From: Hymenobacter radiodurans
Lineage (GTDB): Bacteria > Bacteroidota > Bacteroidia > Cytophagales > Hymenobacteraceae
Direction of reading: 5' to 3'
NCBI RefSeq assembly: GCF_004355185.1
Contig: NZ_CP037922.1
Span: 4,496,001 to 4,560,000, forward strand
DNA length: 64,000 nucleotides
Part shown: piece by piece, positions 44,864 through 55,261 of the stretch
Numbering within the stretch: the first letter of the stretch is position 1
Layout: the number at the start of each line of letters is the position of its first letter
The notes under the pieces: generated by a model
Told to the model about the DNA's origin: nothing
Database searches by the model: none
Seen by the model: the letters and a program-made list of their open reading frames with translations, nothing else
Program-made: the position numbers and the translations under genes

Positions 44864-47571
44864 TCATTCTATCACGCAGCGGCTTTGGAAGTGACCGTCT
44901 GAGGTTTGATAGCGCACCACATAAATGCCCCCCGGTAGGCCTGCCAGCGCTAGGTCGCCTTCTGCCATATCCTTTACCGATTGGGTGCGAACCACTTGGC
45001 CGCTTTGGTTGATAACATGCAAGGTAGCCGCGACGGCTGGTCCGGTATAGCGGTAGCGCGCGCGCCCAGCAACCACTACCGTCGGATACACGTCGAAGCC
45101 AGGTGCAGCTTTGGACAGGTGTACGGCCCGCACCGGCGAATAGCTTATGGTACTATCGAGGTCGGTTTGGCGAAGGCGATAATAGACAATCGGTTCTCCC
45201 AGGGGTAGCTGCGCATCGCGGAAATTATAGTGGTGCGCAGCAGTGCTCGTACCGGCGCCCTTAAGTTTGGCGATGGTAGCAAAAATTTGCCCCCCAGTGC
45301 TGCGCTCCACCGCGAAACCGGCATTTTGGGTTTCAGAAGCCGTAGTCCAGGTTAGGCTCACCGCCGATGCGCCGCTGGCTACAGCCGTAAAGCTTACCAA
45401 CTCAACTGGTAAAGGGGCAACACTAGCCCCTTGGTACAGATAAACTTGGCCTTGTCGGTTGTTGGCATATGGGTCACCGATCATGATATCGTCATCCTCA
45501 TCCCCATCAATGTCGCCGACCCCGGCTACTACGCTGCCGAATAGGAAGCCATTCGTTCCTGCTGGTCTGCTCAATATAATGGGGCTAGTGGTGCGCAGCC
45601 CAGAACTGGACCCCTGATATAGATAGGCTCTACCCTTATTTCCCTCGGAACCATAAGCGCCAATCAATACATCGCTGTACCCATCTTTGTCAACATCCCC
45701 TACTCCGGCAATGTCCAGCCCAAAAAAGCTCCCCGGTTTTGCCATGGGGTCATCAAGAGTTACATGGGCTGTATTTATCCCAGTAGGGCCGCCAGTGTAG
45801 AAGTAGGCGCGGTTGGGGGTGCCCCCAGACCGGCAATAATCCCCACCAGAATATCAGAATAACCATCGCCATTGACGTCTCCTGCCCCACACACGTTTAC
45901 CCCGAATTGGCTGAGCCTCACCCCATGGGGCTCATTTAGTATGGTGGGGGATGGGGCCAGTCCGGCGCTAGAACCGAAGTAGACGTACGCACGCCCCCGA
46001 TTATTATTTGCGCCCTGTGCCCCAATCACCACATCCGCGTAGCCGTCTTGGTTCACGTCGCCGGCTCCGGCCACACTGACGCCAAACCAATCCTCGCCTG
46101 TTTTGGCTGGATTAATAATGATGCTAGGAGTTGTATTCAACCCCGAGCTTGTACCACGATAAAGGTAAGCGCGCCCCTCATAGCTATTCGTACCAAAGGC
46201 TCCAACCAATACATCGCTATAGCTATCGCCGTCTATGTCGCCGATTCCCGCGACGCTATTGCCAAAATAATCGCTGCTACTATTCCCAGGAGATGATAGA
46301 ATTGTAGGAGTATCGGTAAGGAGGCCTGTGCTAGAGCCGCGATAGAAATATACAAGCCTCGGTCCACTCCCAATGCTTTCAGCGCTGATGAGTACATCGG
46401 CGTACCCATCAGTATCTATGTCTCCTGCTGTTGCCATATTTTGACCGAAGGCACGAGTATTTGCAGGAGCTATCAAGACTGTAGGATCGGTAGTAACTAA
46501 TCCGTTCTTGCTACCGTGATAGAGGTATACCCGGCTTTTGTAAACAGAACCAGAATTGTTAAAGGTGTCAGCGGCGGCAATAAGGACATCGTCAAAACCA
46601 TCGCCGTTTACGTCGCCAGCACCCGCTATGCGATGGCCGAAGGAGGTCCGCTTCTTCGAGCCAGGCTCCGCAATGGTACTAGGCGTGCTAATGAGCGGAT
46701 CAATGACAAGGGGATAAATGGCGCGCGTATCATCCACCACCAGCGCCACCGTTTTTTTATCGTCGCTGAGCTGCATGCGCGACGCTAGTACCCGGCCAGT
46801 AGCGTCCCAAGCGCGCAGGCCCGCGTAGCGCAGCACTTCTTTACCAGCTCTGAGCAAACGCAGCGCTTGCCCATTCGGCTGCGCTGCTACCTGCAAATTT
46901 GTGTGAAGGGCCAACTGCACTTGCACCGGACCACCCAGGCCAGCCGGCCGCTGAAACAGGGTGTAGTTTTGCCGTAACCCGGCCGGGGAGTTCTCATAAT
47001 CGACGGCGAAGTCGAGGCCATGGGTATAAGCCACCTTATTTTCCTGGAAGTCAGCGCCTGAGGAAGATTTCTTAGGCATAAATTCCAGTATCCCGTCCCG
47101 TCCGATGCCCCGTAGCTTCAGGCTTAGCTGATCAGCCGGGGCGGCCTCGGCATGGTTGGAAGTAGCTACCGTATATCCATCCGCGTCCAGCGTGGCACGA
47201 AGTCCCTGATCAGGATTTGCAGCGAAAGTAGCCGGAGAAGATTTGCTGGATTGGTATAAAAAGTAGGCTCGGCGCCGGACGTCCATCAGCGCGGCCGCAA
47301 CCCCTTCCTGCACGGGAATAGTCGGTAAGTCTGAAACTGGCGTAAGGCCAAGGGCGGGGATGTCAGCCGGCCCACCCCCAAAAAGCCTGGCAGGTGCTTC
47401 CAAACTGAAAAAAAGCCCCCCATCGGAAGCCACAGTCTGAACAACGAGCGGCCGACGAGCAACCGCAAAATTCAAGAAGAAAAGCCCCCCACTAACAGTT
47501 GCTACAACAAGCAAGCCGATAGCGTAGGTACAGTGCCTCAAAAAAGAGGAAATACGCAACATAAAAATCAA
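44864..47571 (-). CDS. Secreted FG-GAP repeat protein with T9SS C-terminal domain (one frameshift)
   Basis: About 902 residues when joined. Signal peptide or anchor (YAIGLLVVATVSGGLFFLNFA), an N-terminal beta-rich region, then seven FG-GAP/integrin-like repeats of the GDVNGDGYSDILVG type (Asp-rich calcium loops, propeller expected). Last comes a linker starting PLPVELVSFTAVA and a T9SS type A sorting domain. The frame is broken at 45815-45826, where either G5 (45815-45819) or C5 (45822-45826) lacks one base; the repair gives NRAYFYTGGPTGI and a whole number of codons. Exported to the surface or medium; the partner is unknown. It converges on lacI. Confidence 0.87.
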
Positions 47572-47910
47572 AGTAGAATATCTGATACATAGACACTTAA
47601 CATTTCATAAGACACCAGTAGCCTGTAAGATCAGGAGTATGGAGGTGGCGCAGGCTGGTGGGGTGCGCGGGCCCCTTCACTAAACACGCAACTGGCGCAG
47701 GCCACAAGAAGCGTCCATAGATCTTTACTAAATATACATGCAAACGTTCTCGCAATTGAAAGCAAGCAAGAAAATTTATGATTAAGCTGAACTGTCGTCA
47801 GCAATAACCTGCCGAGCAGAAAGCCATCTGAGTGGCTACGAGCTATTGTACTCTTTATGAAGGCTCGATTTTCAGCTTAGGAGTTCTTCTTCATCTTCAC
47901 TTTTCAGTGC

Positions 47911-48075
47911 CTAAGCCTCCGGCGGGGGACAAATTTCAACCTCTTTGCCGTCCAACTCTTCTTTTTTCTTTAAAAACAAAACTGCTGGCTCCCAATTAAG
48001 CCAGCTACGCATATGTTGGCCCGGCGTTGTCTTGGGCCAAGTAACTTGACTCACTAGTAATGTGCACTTATCCAC
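47911..48075 (-). CDS. Possible small protein, 54 residues
   Basis: An open frame begins with GTG at 48075 and ends at 47911; the frame stays open upstream back to a TAG but offers no ATG before residue 32. The product has a protein-like composition (TWPKTTPGQHMRSWLNWEPA, then FLKKKEELDGKEVEICPPPE). It sits in the 698-base gap 47572-48269, which otherwise holds short hairpins, a CTCCGGCGGGGGAC string at 47917 and no other gene. It could also be the tail of a decayed gene. Confidence 0.35.
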   Translation of the reverse strand: MDKCTLLVSQVTWPKTTPGQHMRSWLNWEPAVLFLKKKEELDGKEVEICPPPEA

Positions 48076-48269
48076 TGGCTTAGCACATTTTTTACTTTGC
48101 TTCTAATTAAGGCTTTACTCTTTCAGCTATGTATACGTTGCTCCTACAAGGAGGCAGGGCCATCGGCAGGATGGCATGCGCTTATCCGTATATTTCCGTA
48201 GTATGGCTCAGCTTGTGTGAAAAGTACTTATTGCCGATCTTTGCATCCGTACTTATACTTAAGTGATTT

Positions 48270-48488
48270 ATGCGCAATCCTTCCTCTTTGGGCCCGCGTG
48301 AAGCGCACCGTCTCGCCTTTTTATTAGCATTTCAGTTGCCTTCTCACCCCTTCCTTACTCCTAGCCCATACCAGCAATTATTGCTTGAGGCCTTCGTGCG
48401 TGGGGAACTGACGATGGACCAGGTATTGGTGCATTTAGAGGCATACGAGTATGCACCGAAGGAGCAATCGGTCATTTACGTAGCGTAG
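48270..48488 (+). CDS. Small hypothetical protein, antitoxin VbhA-like segment
   Basis: 72 residues, with no signal peptide. The C-terminal LLLEAFVRGELTMDQVLVHLE resembles the short helix-turn 'G-x-hydrophobic-T/S-x-E' segment of VbhA-like antitoxins, but no Fic toxin gene is nearby. It is isolated between the FG-GAP gene and the tRNA terminator. The resemblance is weak; treat as unknown. Confidence 0.5.
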   Translation: MRNPSSLGPREAHRLAFLLAFQLPSHPFLTPSPYQQLLLEAFVRGELTMDQVLVHLEAYEYAPKEQSVIYVA

Positions 48489-48547
48489 AGCCCTGCATGC
48501 CGGGTGAGTAATCCGGAGGGGCTTCTAATTTCGACTATCGCAGAGAT

Positions 48548-48590
48548 AAACAAAAAGGCCGTTTCCTATTAGGAAACGGCCTTTTTGTTT
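48548..48590 (-). terminator. Terminator of the initiator tRNA gene
   Basis: Perfect 21-base arms (48548-48568 and 48570-48590) around one central base, with A5 and T5 runs at the ends, right after the tRNA 3' end on the minus strand. It may also serve the small plus-strand gene ending at 48488. Confidence 0.9.
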
Positions 48591-48593
48591 AGG

Positions 48594-48666
<73 letters not shown>

Positions 48667-48801
48667 CTGTTTGGTTCTGCAAATGTAAGAGGCTTTTTCG
48701 GAATTAGGTGGTAACGCGCTGCAAAAAAATGCATTTAGAGCTTTCCGGCCTGATAATCAGCCTCTTTATTCTCTGACAAATTTTTGAGTAAGTGTTTGGA
48801 C

Positions 48802-50673
48802 CTAGAAGCGACTGGTAATGCCGAAGTGAATTTTAGAGGCATTAAGTGCCAGTTTTTGACTTAGCTGCGCTGATCGACCAACAGAATAAACCAGCTGGAA
48901 TAAGCCCGCACCAGTGCGAAAGCTAATGCCTGCGCCCATGCCCGTGGGCGTATCGGCGTTGGTGCTTTGGGTTAGCTTACGTTGCAAGTACGCTTGATCG
49001 AGAAAGAGAAACACGAAGGAATCGGGGCCAGTGAACTGGCGGTACTCCACGGTGCCGACAGCGTAAGAACTGGCGTAGAAGGCAAACTCACTAAAACCGC
49101 GCAGCGTAGCCAAGCCACCCAATCGGAACAAGTCGTTGAGAAACAGACGGTCGTTGAGCAAAGACTCTCCTCGCACCCGACCGAGCAGCACACCGTTGCG
49201 GCCAATGGGATAATAGTATTCTGCGCGGCCGCCGAGTGTAACCTGAGTAGAGCGCAGAGGGACTCGCGTGTAAAGCGTGTCGTTGAGGTCGGTGTTTTTG
49301 CTGATGCGCTTGTTGCCTACAGCAGCTAATCCGCTAAAAAAAGCCCCCCGACGCGGGAAATATAGGTCGTCGAGGGTATTTTTAGAATAATCCAGTCCGT
49401 AAGAAGTGTACTCGGAGTCGATGTTTTCGGGGAGAGCCTGTAGCTCCCGAAAGGTAGAGTCGGATAGCAGGCGCGAGCTACGAAATTCGGTGAAAAAGCT
49501 GATGCGCCCGGCCCGCACCGTCGGATAGGTTATCTGCAGGCGAGGGCGAAGCGTTAGAAAAGCATCAGACTGTCGATAAAGATTAAAATTGCCCCCCACC
49601 TCCAAGGGCGAGCCAAAAAAGTTGGGGTGCACATATTGGGCATCGAGGAGTTGAGAGGCGGCGTCTACTTTGCGCCATTGCAGCCCCAACTGCTTGCCTC
49701 CACCGCGAATGTTGCGCAGGTTGATGGTCACGTCGCCGGTGAGCTGCACCTTGTTCTGGCCCGGGCCGGGGCTTGGGTTGGGCAGTACGCCTACAATGGC
49801 ATCGAACTGGTTGGCTGGCCGGTCGTCGAGTAGCAGGTATACCCGCGCTTTCCCTTGGGCAAATCGCACCTCCGGCTCAGCCTTAACCTGTATATACGGT
49901 AGCTGGCGCAGCAGCCGGGTGATGGCGTCTACACGCTGCTGGCTGTAGGGTTGCCCAGGGAAAATCTGCAGGTATCGGGTCAAAAACTGAGTTCGCGTTT
50001 TGGTATTCCCCAGCACCTGTAAAGAGTCGAATACGATAACGGGGCCTCGGTCGAGCACTACGCGGCCTTCAATATCGGAGGCAATGAGCGCGACGGAATC
50101 GAGGCGGACCGTAGCGAAGGGGTATCCCTGGTTTTCGGCCTCAGCCAAGACGCGCTGTTGGAGCTGGGTCCACTCCTGGGGGCGGAAAGGCTGGTCGCGG
50201 AAGAACTTTTCGCGGTAACCGGCCTTGGTCAGCAGGCCGTCACCGAGGTTGCCATTGCGCAAGCGGGCCCACCGAAATTGCTCGCCCACATATATCCGTA
50301 CTTGCACCGTATCGCGACTCCAACGCATAGTATCGGCGGAGGCGGTAAGGTAAGCGTCGGCTTGCAGGGCTAGTACTACGTCGCGGATGGTGCGCAGAGC
50401 GGTAAGCGAGTCGGGGGCGTTAGGACGAAACCGGTAACGTGCGAGGGTGGTTCGGTCTGCTTCTTCGGTATTAAGTTGAATAAATTTTGCCCCCCGCAGA
50501 GGCTTACGTAGGCGCGTGGTGCTAGTGTCGGGGCGGGCTGGTGGCAGCGGGGGCGTCTGGAGCGCTGACTGGTTGGGCGCGGCTGGAGTGGGTGTTACCT
50601 GTGCCTGTGCTGCACCCGGCCAGCCCGCCAGCAGCATACCTATTACACAGTAAAAAAAGAGACGGGCACACAT
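48802..50673 (-). CDS. Omp85/BamA-TamA family outer-membrane protein
   Basis: About 623 residues from the ATG at 50673, which begins a signal peptide (LFFYCVIGMLLAGWPGAAQAQ); an in-frame upstream ATG exists but would put the signal 37 residues in. POTRA-type repeats occupy roughly residues 120-300 (GPVIVFDSLQVLGNTKTRTQFL). A 16-strand barrel follows, carrying the conserved LRGFSEF (RGF) motif and ending in Phe (FGITSRF). Likely assembles or translocates outer-membrane proteins. It is shorter than BamA, closer to TamA-like members. Downstream lies the fMet tRNA. Confidence 0.85.
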   Translation of the reverse strand: MCARLFFYCVIGMLLAGWPGAAQAQVTPTPAAPNQSALQTPPLPPARPDTSTTRLRKPLRGAKFIQLNTEEADRTTLARYRFRPNAPDSLTALRTIRDVVLALQADAYLTASADTMRWSRDTVQVRIYVGEQFRWARLRNGNLGDGLLTKAGYREKFFRDQPFRPQEWTQLQQRVLAEAENQGYPFATVRLDSVALIASDIEGRVVLDRGPVIVFDSLQVLGNTKTRTQFLTRYLQIFPGQPYSQQRVDAITRLLRQLPYIQVKAEPEVRFAQGKARVYLLLDDRPANQFDAIVGVLPNPSPGPGQNKVQLTGDVTINLRNIRGGGKQLGLQWRKVDAASQLLDAQYVHPNFFGSPLEVGGNFNLYRQSDAFLTLRPRLQITYPTVRAGRISFFTEFRSSRLLSDSTFRELQALPENIDSEYTSYGLDYSKNTLDDLYFPRRGAFFSGLAAVGNKRISKNTDLNDTLYTRVPLRSTQVTLGGRAEYYYPIGRNGVLLGRVRGESLLNDRLFLNDLFRLGGLATLRGFSEFAFYASSYAVGTVEYRQFTGPDSFVFLFLDQAYLQRKLTQSTNADTPTGMGAGISFRTGAGLFQLVYSVGRSAQLSQKLALNASKIHFGITSRF

Positions 50674-50883
50674 TAGGGCAAAGAACGTGGAGAGTGCGCA
50701 CTTAATTTCAGTGGCTTCTCCAAAAGCAATCTGCCAATTTAAAGTGTTGCCTTTATCTACCAGTCGCTTGGTAGCAGTTGGCAAGCACAGAAAGCGCAGT
50801 GAGAACAGTAAACTTTACTTTCTTTTTTAACGGCAGGTGATAGTTGTGGCAAATAAGGATTAACCATTAGATTGCTCGCTCCC

Positions 50884-51474
50884 ATGAAACTACTTCATTC
50901 ATCCCCGACAATACCAGCTGAACCGGTGGCCGCGCTTCGGCAAGCCTTGCTGCACGACCGTGAAGTCGCACTTACCCAACTTTATCGGCGGGCGTTCCCG
51001 ATGGTGCGGCGGCAGGTGAAGCAGTTGGGCGGCACGGAGCAGGACGCGCAGGATGTATTCCACGATGCCTTGGTTGTATTCTACGAGAAAGCCATGGGCG
51101 GAACGTTGGTTTTAACGGCTTCGGCCAGCACGTACTTGGTAAGCGTTAGTCGGAATCTGTGGCGGCAGGAGCTCAGCCGCCGCAACCGGCATCCTTCCAC
51201 CGAGTGGCAAGAGGACACGCAGGCGGCCGATGAGACGGCGGAGGCCACGCCAGACTCGGAAGAGGCCTTTTCGGTGCTGAGTTATGTAGAGCAGCTGGGT
51301 GAGAAGTGTAAGAGCATTCTGCTTTCCTTCTACTACTTCCAGCAGCCTTTGGAGCAGATTGCGGTTACTCATAACTACAGTAGTGTGCGCTCGGCCACGG
51401 TGCAAAAGTTTAAGTGCCTCGAGCGGTTACGCAAATCAGTTCGGGCTGTTCGAGCCGAACTATTAGCCCACTAA
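50884..51474 (+). CDS. ECF-type RNA polymerase sigma factor
   Basis: 196 residues from the ATG at 50884 (a TTG at 50872 is less likely). Region 2 shows LYRRAFPMVRRQVKQLGG, EQDAQDVFHDALVVFYEKA (core binding and -10 recognition) and LVSVSRNLWRQELSRRNR. Region 4 shows LGEKCKSILLSFYYFQQPLEQIAVTHNYSSVRSATVQKFKCLERLRK. A small gene starts 3 bases after the stop and takes the usual place of an anti-sigma partner. Confidence 0.9.
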   Translation: MKLLHSSPTIPAEPVAALRQALLHDREVALTQLYRRAFPMVRRQVKQLGGTEQDAQDVFHDALVVFYEKAMGGTLVLTASASTYLVSVSRNLWRQELSRRNRHPSTEWQEDTQAADETAEATPDSEEAFSVLSYVEQLGEKCKSILLSFYYFQQPLEQIAVTHNYSSVRSATVQKFKCLERLRKSVRAVRAELLAH

Positions 51475-51477
51475 GCC

Positions 51478-51780
51478 ATGCGACCAGAACTGAAGCGTAT
51501 GCAACAAATTGAGCATCAACTCTTGGCAACTTCTCCGCCCTTTGACCCGGCTAGTTGGGAAGTGCAGCTGCTAGTTGATGGCGATTTGCGTGCTGACACG
51601 GAAATACAACGTCTCCTTTACCAAGGAATTCACTTGGCTGGCCAACGGCAATTGCACCGCGAGTTAGCCCTTATTCATCAGCGCCTGTACAGCCCGCACC
51701 GTAGTAGCTGGATTCAGATGGCCACCGCTGGCTTACACTCCTTTTGGAGGCGCTACCTGCGCGGCCGAGCCTCCAGCTAA
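51478..51780 (+). CDS. Small protein co-transcribed with the sigma factor
   Basis: 100 residues beginning three bases after the sigma-factor stop, so almost surely translated from the same mRNA. It is helical and basic at the C-terminus (HRSSWIQMATAGLHSFWRRYLRGR), with no clear membrane span. An N-terminal segment EIQRLLYQGIHLAGQRQLHREL could be a coiled coil. Position suggests a regulator of the sigma factor, but no ZAS or other known anti-sigma motif is visible. Confidence 0.75.
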   Translation: MRPELKRMQQIEHQLLATSPPFDPASWEVQLLVDGDLRADTEIQRLLYQGIHLAGQRQLHRELALIHQRLYSPHRSSWIQMATAGLHSFWRRYLRGRASS

Positions 51781-51873
51781 CTTTTTCCTCGCTGTTGCAT
51801 CCTTAGTCTTAGTCACGCACACGTTTGCCTGTGCGCAGAAAACTTGTGTGCCTCTTATTTCGCCTTTTCACTT

Positions 51874-52566
51874 ATGCTGACAAAACAAGAATTCCGCAAG
51901 TTCGCCGTCAAAGGTCAGGGCCTCAATGGCCTGGGGGTTGATCAGTATCTGCACCATATCGAAGGACAGGCAAATCATTTTATTACCAACATGACCCGCT
52001 CCGTGATTGAGGAGCGGCCTACACGCTTTGCCGAGATTGACGTATTCTCTCGCCTGATCATGGACCGCATCGTGTTCTTGGGCACCGCAGTAGATGATCA
52101 GATTGCTAACATCATCACGGCCCAACTCTTATTTTTGGAGTCAGTTGATGCTAAGAAGGATATTCTGCTTTATGTAAACTCGCCGGGGGGCTCTGTGTAT
52201 GCTGGTCTGGGCATTTATGACACCATGCAATATTTGGCTCCGGATGTAGCTACTATTTGCACGGGCCTGGCGGCCTCCATGGGTGCTCTTCTACTCGCGG
52301 GCGGAGCCGCGGGCAAGCGTTCGGCCCTCCCCCACGCCCGCGTCATGATTCACCAGCCTTCCGGGGGTGCCCAAGGTCCATCCGCTGATATTGAAATCTC
52401 CGCCCGCGAAATTCTGAAGATTCGCAAAGAGCTCTACGATATTTACGCGCACCATACAGGCAAAACATACCAGCAAATTCATGACGATTCTGACCGGGAC
52501 TATTGGATGCGTGCTGACGAGGCCAAAGACTATGGGCTCATTGATGAAGTGTTGGAGCGTAAATAA
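51874..52566 (+). CDS. clpP: ATP-dependent Clp protease proteolytic subunit
   Basis: 230 residues from the ATG at 51874. The serine peptidase core is complete: oxyanion strand [19 protein letters not shown], nucleophile in [14 protein letters not shown] (Ser135), catalytic His in [11 protein letters not shown] (His160), and the head-region Asp in DDSDRDYW. It forms a 14-mer chamber that works with ClpX or ClpA/C, which are not in the window. It carries about 20 more N-terminal residues than short ClpPs. Confidence 0.96.
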   Translation: MLTKQEFRKFAVKGQGLNGLGVDQYLHHIEGQANHFITNMTRSVIEERPTRFAEIDVFSRLIMDRIVFLGTAVDDQIANIITAQLLFLESVDAKKDILLYVNSPGGSVYAGLGIYDTMQYLAPDVATICTGLAASMGALLLAGGAAGKRSALPHARVMIHQPSGGAQGPSADIEISAREILKIRKELYDIYAHHTGKTYQQIHDDSDRDYWMRADEAKDYGLIDEVLERK

Positions 52567-52673
52567 ATAAGCAGGCGGTGGGGTTTGAGTAGCTTGCCGA
52601 GTGATCAGAAATGAGTTGGGCTAAACTAATTGCACAACTCCGGCTGTTACTCAATACGCTACTTTTCTTCCGA

Positions 52674-53813
52674 ATGCCTGGCCTTTACCTCCACATCCCT
52701 TTCTGCAAACAAGCCTGCCATTACTGCGACTTCCATTTCAGTACTTCTATGGCACTGAAAGGCAGGCTAGTAGACGCGCTGGTGCGAGAAGTAGAGTTGC
52801 GCCGCGACTACCTAGGTTCTCAAGCCACGCTCGACACCATTTATTTTGGTGGGGGTACGCCCTCCTTGCTGACTGCAGCAGAATTAGACACTTTGTTTGA
52901 CGCTATTCAGCGCCATTTCAACATTGCCCCCCAGGCGGAAATCACCCTCGAAGCCAACCCCGACGACCTTACTGCTGATAAGCTTCGGAAGCTAGCTGCG
53001 TCGCCTATCAATCGTCTGAGTATTGGTCTGCAAAGCTTCCACGAGCCGCACCTGCGCCTTATGAACCGGGCTCACTCCGCTGTAGAGTCGGCGCGGTGCG
53101 TGCGGCTGGCCCAGGATGCCGGCTTTGAGAACATCTCGGTGGACTTAATTTATGGGGTGCCCGCTCCTGACCACCGTATTTGGGAACAGGATATGGCGGC
53201 GGCTTTTGCGCTAGACGTACCTCACCTTTCGTGTTATGCGCTTACTATTGAGCCGGATACGGTGTTTGGGCGGCGCCTGCGCAAAGGGCAGTTCATACCG
53301 CCAGCTGATGACTTCGTAGCCCGACAGTTTGAAATGCTGTTGGCCCAAATAACCGCGCACGGTTACGAGCAGTACGAGATTTCCAACTTTTGCCTCCCCG
53401 GCCGCGAGTCACGCCACAATTCAAACTACTGGCGCGGGGTGCCTTATTTGGGCTTAGGTCCGAGCGCCCATTCTTTTAATGGCACGAGTCGAGAATTTGC
53501 GGTAGCGAATAACACGCGCTACGTCACGAGCCTGCTGGAACAGAATGAGGTGCCCACTACCCGCGAAATCCTCTCGCCCACCGACCGCGCCAATGAATAC
53601 CTGATGACCAGCTTACGCACGGCCCGAGGCTGCGACTTAGTGCGTCTGCGCCAGGAATTTGGGGTAGACTTACGCGCCCAACGCACTGAGTACTTGCGGG
53701 ATTTGGAGCAAAATCAGTGGGCCACGCTGCACGATGAGGTGTTAATTCTTACGGATCAGGGAAAACTGCTGGCTGACCACATCACCCTAGAATTATTTCA
53801 GGCCGCTGGCTAA
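52674..53813 (+). CDS. hemW: HemW-like radical SAM heme chaperone (oxygen-independent coproporphyrinogen oxidase family)
   Basis: 379 residues from the ATG at 52674; an upstream ATG at 52611 adds 21 residues before the conserved LYLHIPFC start and is less likely. The radical SAM cluster motif is C11-x3-C15-x2-C18 (CKQACHYCDF), followed by YFGGGTPSLL, LEANPDDLT, RLSIGLQSF and SVDLIYGVPAP. The C-terminal HemN domain has YLMTSLRTARGCDL. HemN itself has an extra N-terminal region that is missing here, favouring HemW, which inserts or delivers heme. Confidence 0.92.
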   Translation: MPGLYLHIPFCKQACHYCDFHFSTSMALKGRLVDALVREVELRRDYLGSQATLDTIYFGGGTPSLLTAAELDTLFDAIQRHFNIAPQAEITLEANPDDLTADKLRKLAASPINRLSIGLQSFHEPHLRLMNRAHSAVESARCVRLAQDAGFENISVDLIYGVPAPDHRIWEQDMAAAFALDVPHLSCYALTIEPDTVFGRRLRKGQFIPPADDFVARQFEMLLAQITAHGYEQYEISNFCLPGRESRHNSNYWRGVPYLGLGPSAHSFNGTSREFAVANNTRYVTSLLEQNEVPTTREILSPTDRANEYLMTSLRTARGCDLVRLRQEFGVDLRAQRTEYLRDLEQNQWATLHDEVLILTDQGKLLADHITLELFQAAG

Positions 53814-53841
53814 ATCAATAAAATCAGCGTAATCTGTGCCT

Positions 53842-54315
53842 ATGGAACGCCTGATTGATGCCCTCGCCGACGATGCTGACTTTTTTGTGGAGCACGTCCA
53901 AATCACTGCCATCGTTTTCGACACGACCGATGACGTAACGGTGTGGGCCACTACTTACTTCGACAACAGCCTGCATTTCTTTCACTTAGGCCTACAGTTT
54001 CCAGCTTTAGATCTATTGCTTCGCCTAGCCGGCGAGCGAGCGGAGTCATTGCAAGAAGAAGTAGCCGAGGCGCTGGCTACCGTCACAGAATGGCCCTGCC
54101 TTCTGGAGTACACCACCGAAGAAAAGCCCCCCGTCCCCCTTCCAAACGTGGCTATGAAGCTCGCCTGCACGTATCCGGCTACGTTGGTAGATGAAGATGA
54201 TGAAGGGGAGGGTGAAGAAGAGGAAGAAGTCGACGAAGACGAGGAGGATGACGATGAAATTGCCCCCCACAATATCTTTTACTTAGAAGGCGTGTATCTG
54301 CGGCTCGAACCGTAG
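53842..54315 (+). CDS. Acidic hypothetical protein
   Basis: 157 residues from the ATG at 53842 (a GTG six bases earlier is possible). The first ~105 residues look like a compact alpha/beta domain (FDTTDDVTVWATTYFDNSLHF). Then comes a run of Asp and Glu (about residues 118-140) and a short hydrophobic end. Two copies of the recurrent motif sit at 54126 and 54262, on either side of the acidic run, encoding KPPV and IAPH. It follows hemW by 28 bases. No family recognised. Confidence 0.7.
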   Translation: MERLIDALADDADFFVEHVQITAIVFDTTDDVTVWATTYFDNSLHFFHLGLQFPALDLLLRLAGERAESLQEEVAEALATVTEWPCLLEYTTEEKPPVPLPNVAMKLACTYPATLVDEDDEGEGEEEEEVDEDEEDDDEIAPHNIFYLEGVYLRLEP

Positions 54316-54388
54316 GCGTATGTGCTGTTTGCTATAGAGTTAAAAACACTTTTTTCTCTCAGTCTAGTGGTTGGTTACTAAGCTTGGT

Positions 54389-54481
54389 CGTCATGCCGAG
54401 CGCAGCGAAGCATCTCGCTCGCTTCGTTGATTAGCTTGGCAACATCAGCACGCAAGATGCTTCGCTGCGCTCGGCATGACG
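54389..54481. repeat. GTCATGC-family palindromic repeat
   Basis: The left arm starts CGTCATGCCGAGCGCAGCG and the right arm is its complement, ending CGGCATGACG, around a loop of about 40 bases. It is a sister of 29004 with base changes that keep pairing (compensatory GAG/CTC to GCC/GGC-type changes). Intergenic. Confidence 0.9.
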
Positions 54482-54544
54482 GGCGGGTTTTGAGCGATTA
54501 CTACAGCAACTAGTTAAGAACACATCGATCACCTCTAGCACATT

Positions 54545-55237
54545 ATGTTTTACCTGATTCCTGGTTTGGGGGCTGATGAGCGCGTTTTTCATAAGCTGCG
54601 TCCTTTGCTGCATGGTCCGTCTCAGGTGCTGGAATGGTTGAAGCCGATAGGCGATGAGCCGTTGCCGGACTACGTGCGCCGGATGGCGGCGGCAATTCCC
54701 GAGGATCAGGTCTGCTTTGTGGTGGGCGTATCGTTTGGCGGCGTGGTAGCGCAGGAAATCTGCCGTATCCGGCCGCGGGCCTGTGCGGTGCTGGTGTCCA
54801 GCATTCCGGATGCTGACCGATTACCTGCTCTACTCCGACTCATTCGGGCGACGCGGGTGTACAAATTGGTACCTCCACCTTTGCTCAAGCTTTTTCCGTG
54901 GGCCGGGCGCTGGTATTTTGGGATTGATGACAACCTGGAATACAAAATATTCAAGGCCATTCTGCGCGACATGGACTCCGCTTATACCAGTTGGGCCATC
55001 AAGCGGCTCCTACATTGGGACAGCACCGGCGTCGGGAGCTGCGTACAAATTTTGGGCTCCCGCGACCGGGTTTTTCCGCCTTCTCCTGCCCCCGTCGACT
55101 ACCTTATTCCCGGCGGCACACACTTTATGGTTCTCACGCACGCGCAAGAGATAAGTCAGATTTTGAATGGCTTACTTCACAAGCAGCAGGCAAAACAAGA
55201 AGCTGCAGCCGAAAAGCGTATTGATATCGCGCGGTAA
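54545..55237 (+). CDS. Alpha/beta hydrolase
   Basis: 230 residues. Fold markers: FYLIPGLGADERVFHKL (oxyanion loop), nucleophile elbow VVGVSFGGVVAQE (Ser) and C-terminal IPGGTHFMVLTHA with the catalytic His. No signal peptide. Substrate unknown. The cyclase gene begins 24 bases downstream, so the two may form an operon. Confidence 0.85.
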   Translation: MFYLIPGLGADERVFHKLRPLLHGPSQVLEWLKPIGDEPLPDYVRRMAAAIPEDQVCFVVGVSFGGVVAQEICRIRPRACAVLVSSIPDADRLPALLRLIRATRVYKLVPPPLLKLFPWAGRWYFGIDDNLEYKIFKAILRDMDSAYTSWAIKRLLHWDSTGVGSCVQILGSRDRVFPPSPAPVDYLIPGGTHFMVLTHAQEISQILNGLLHKQQAKQEAAAEKRIDIAR

Positions 55238-55261
55238 TTTCTTCCTCTTTCGCTCCCCCGA

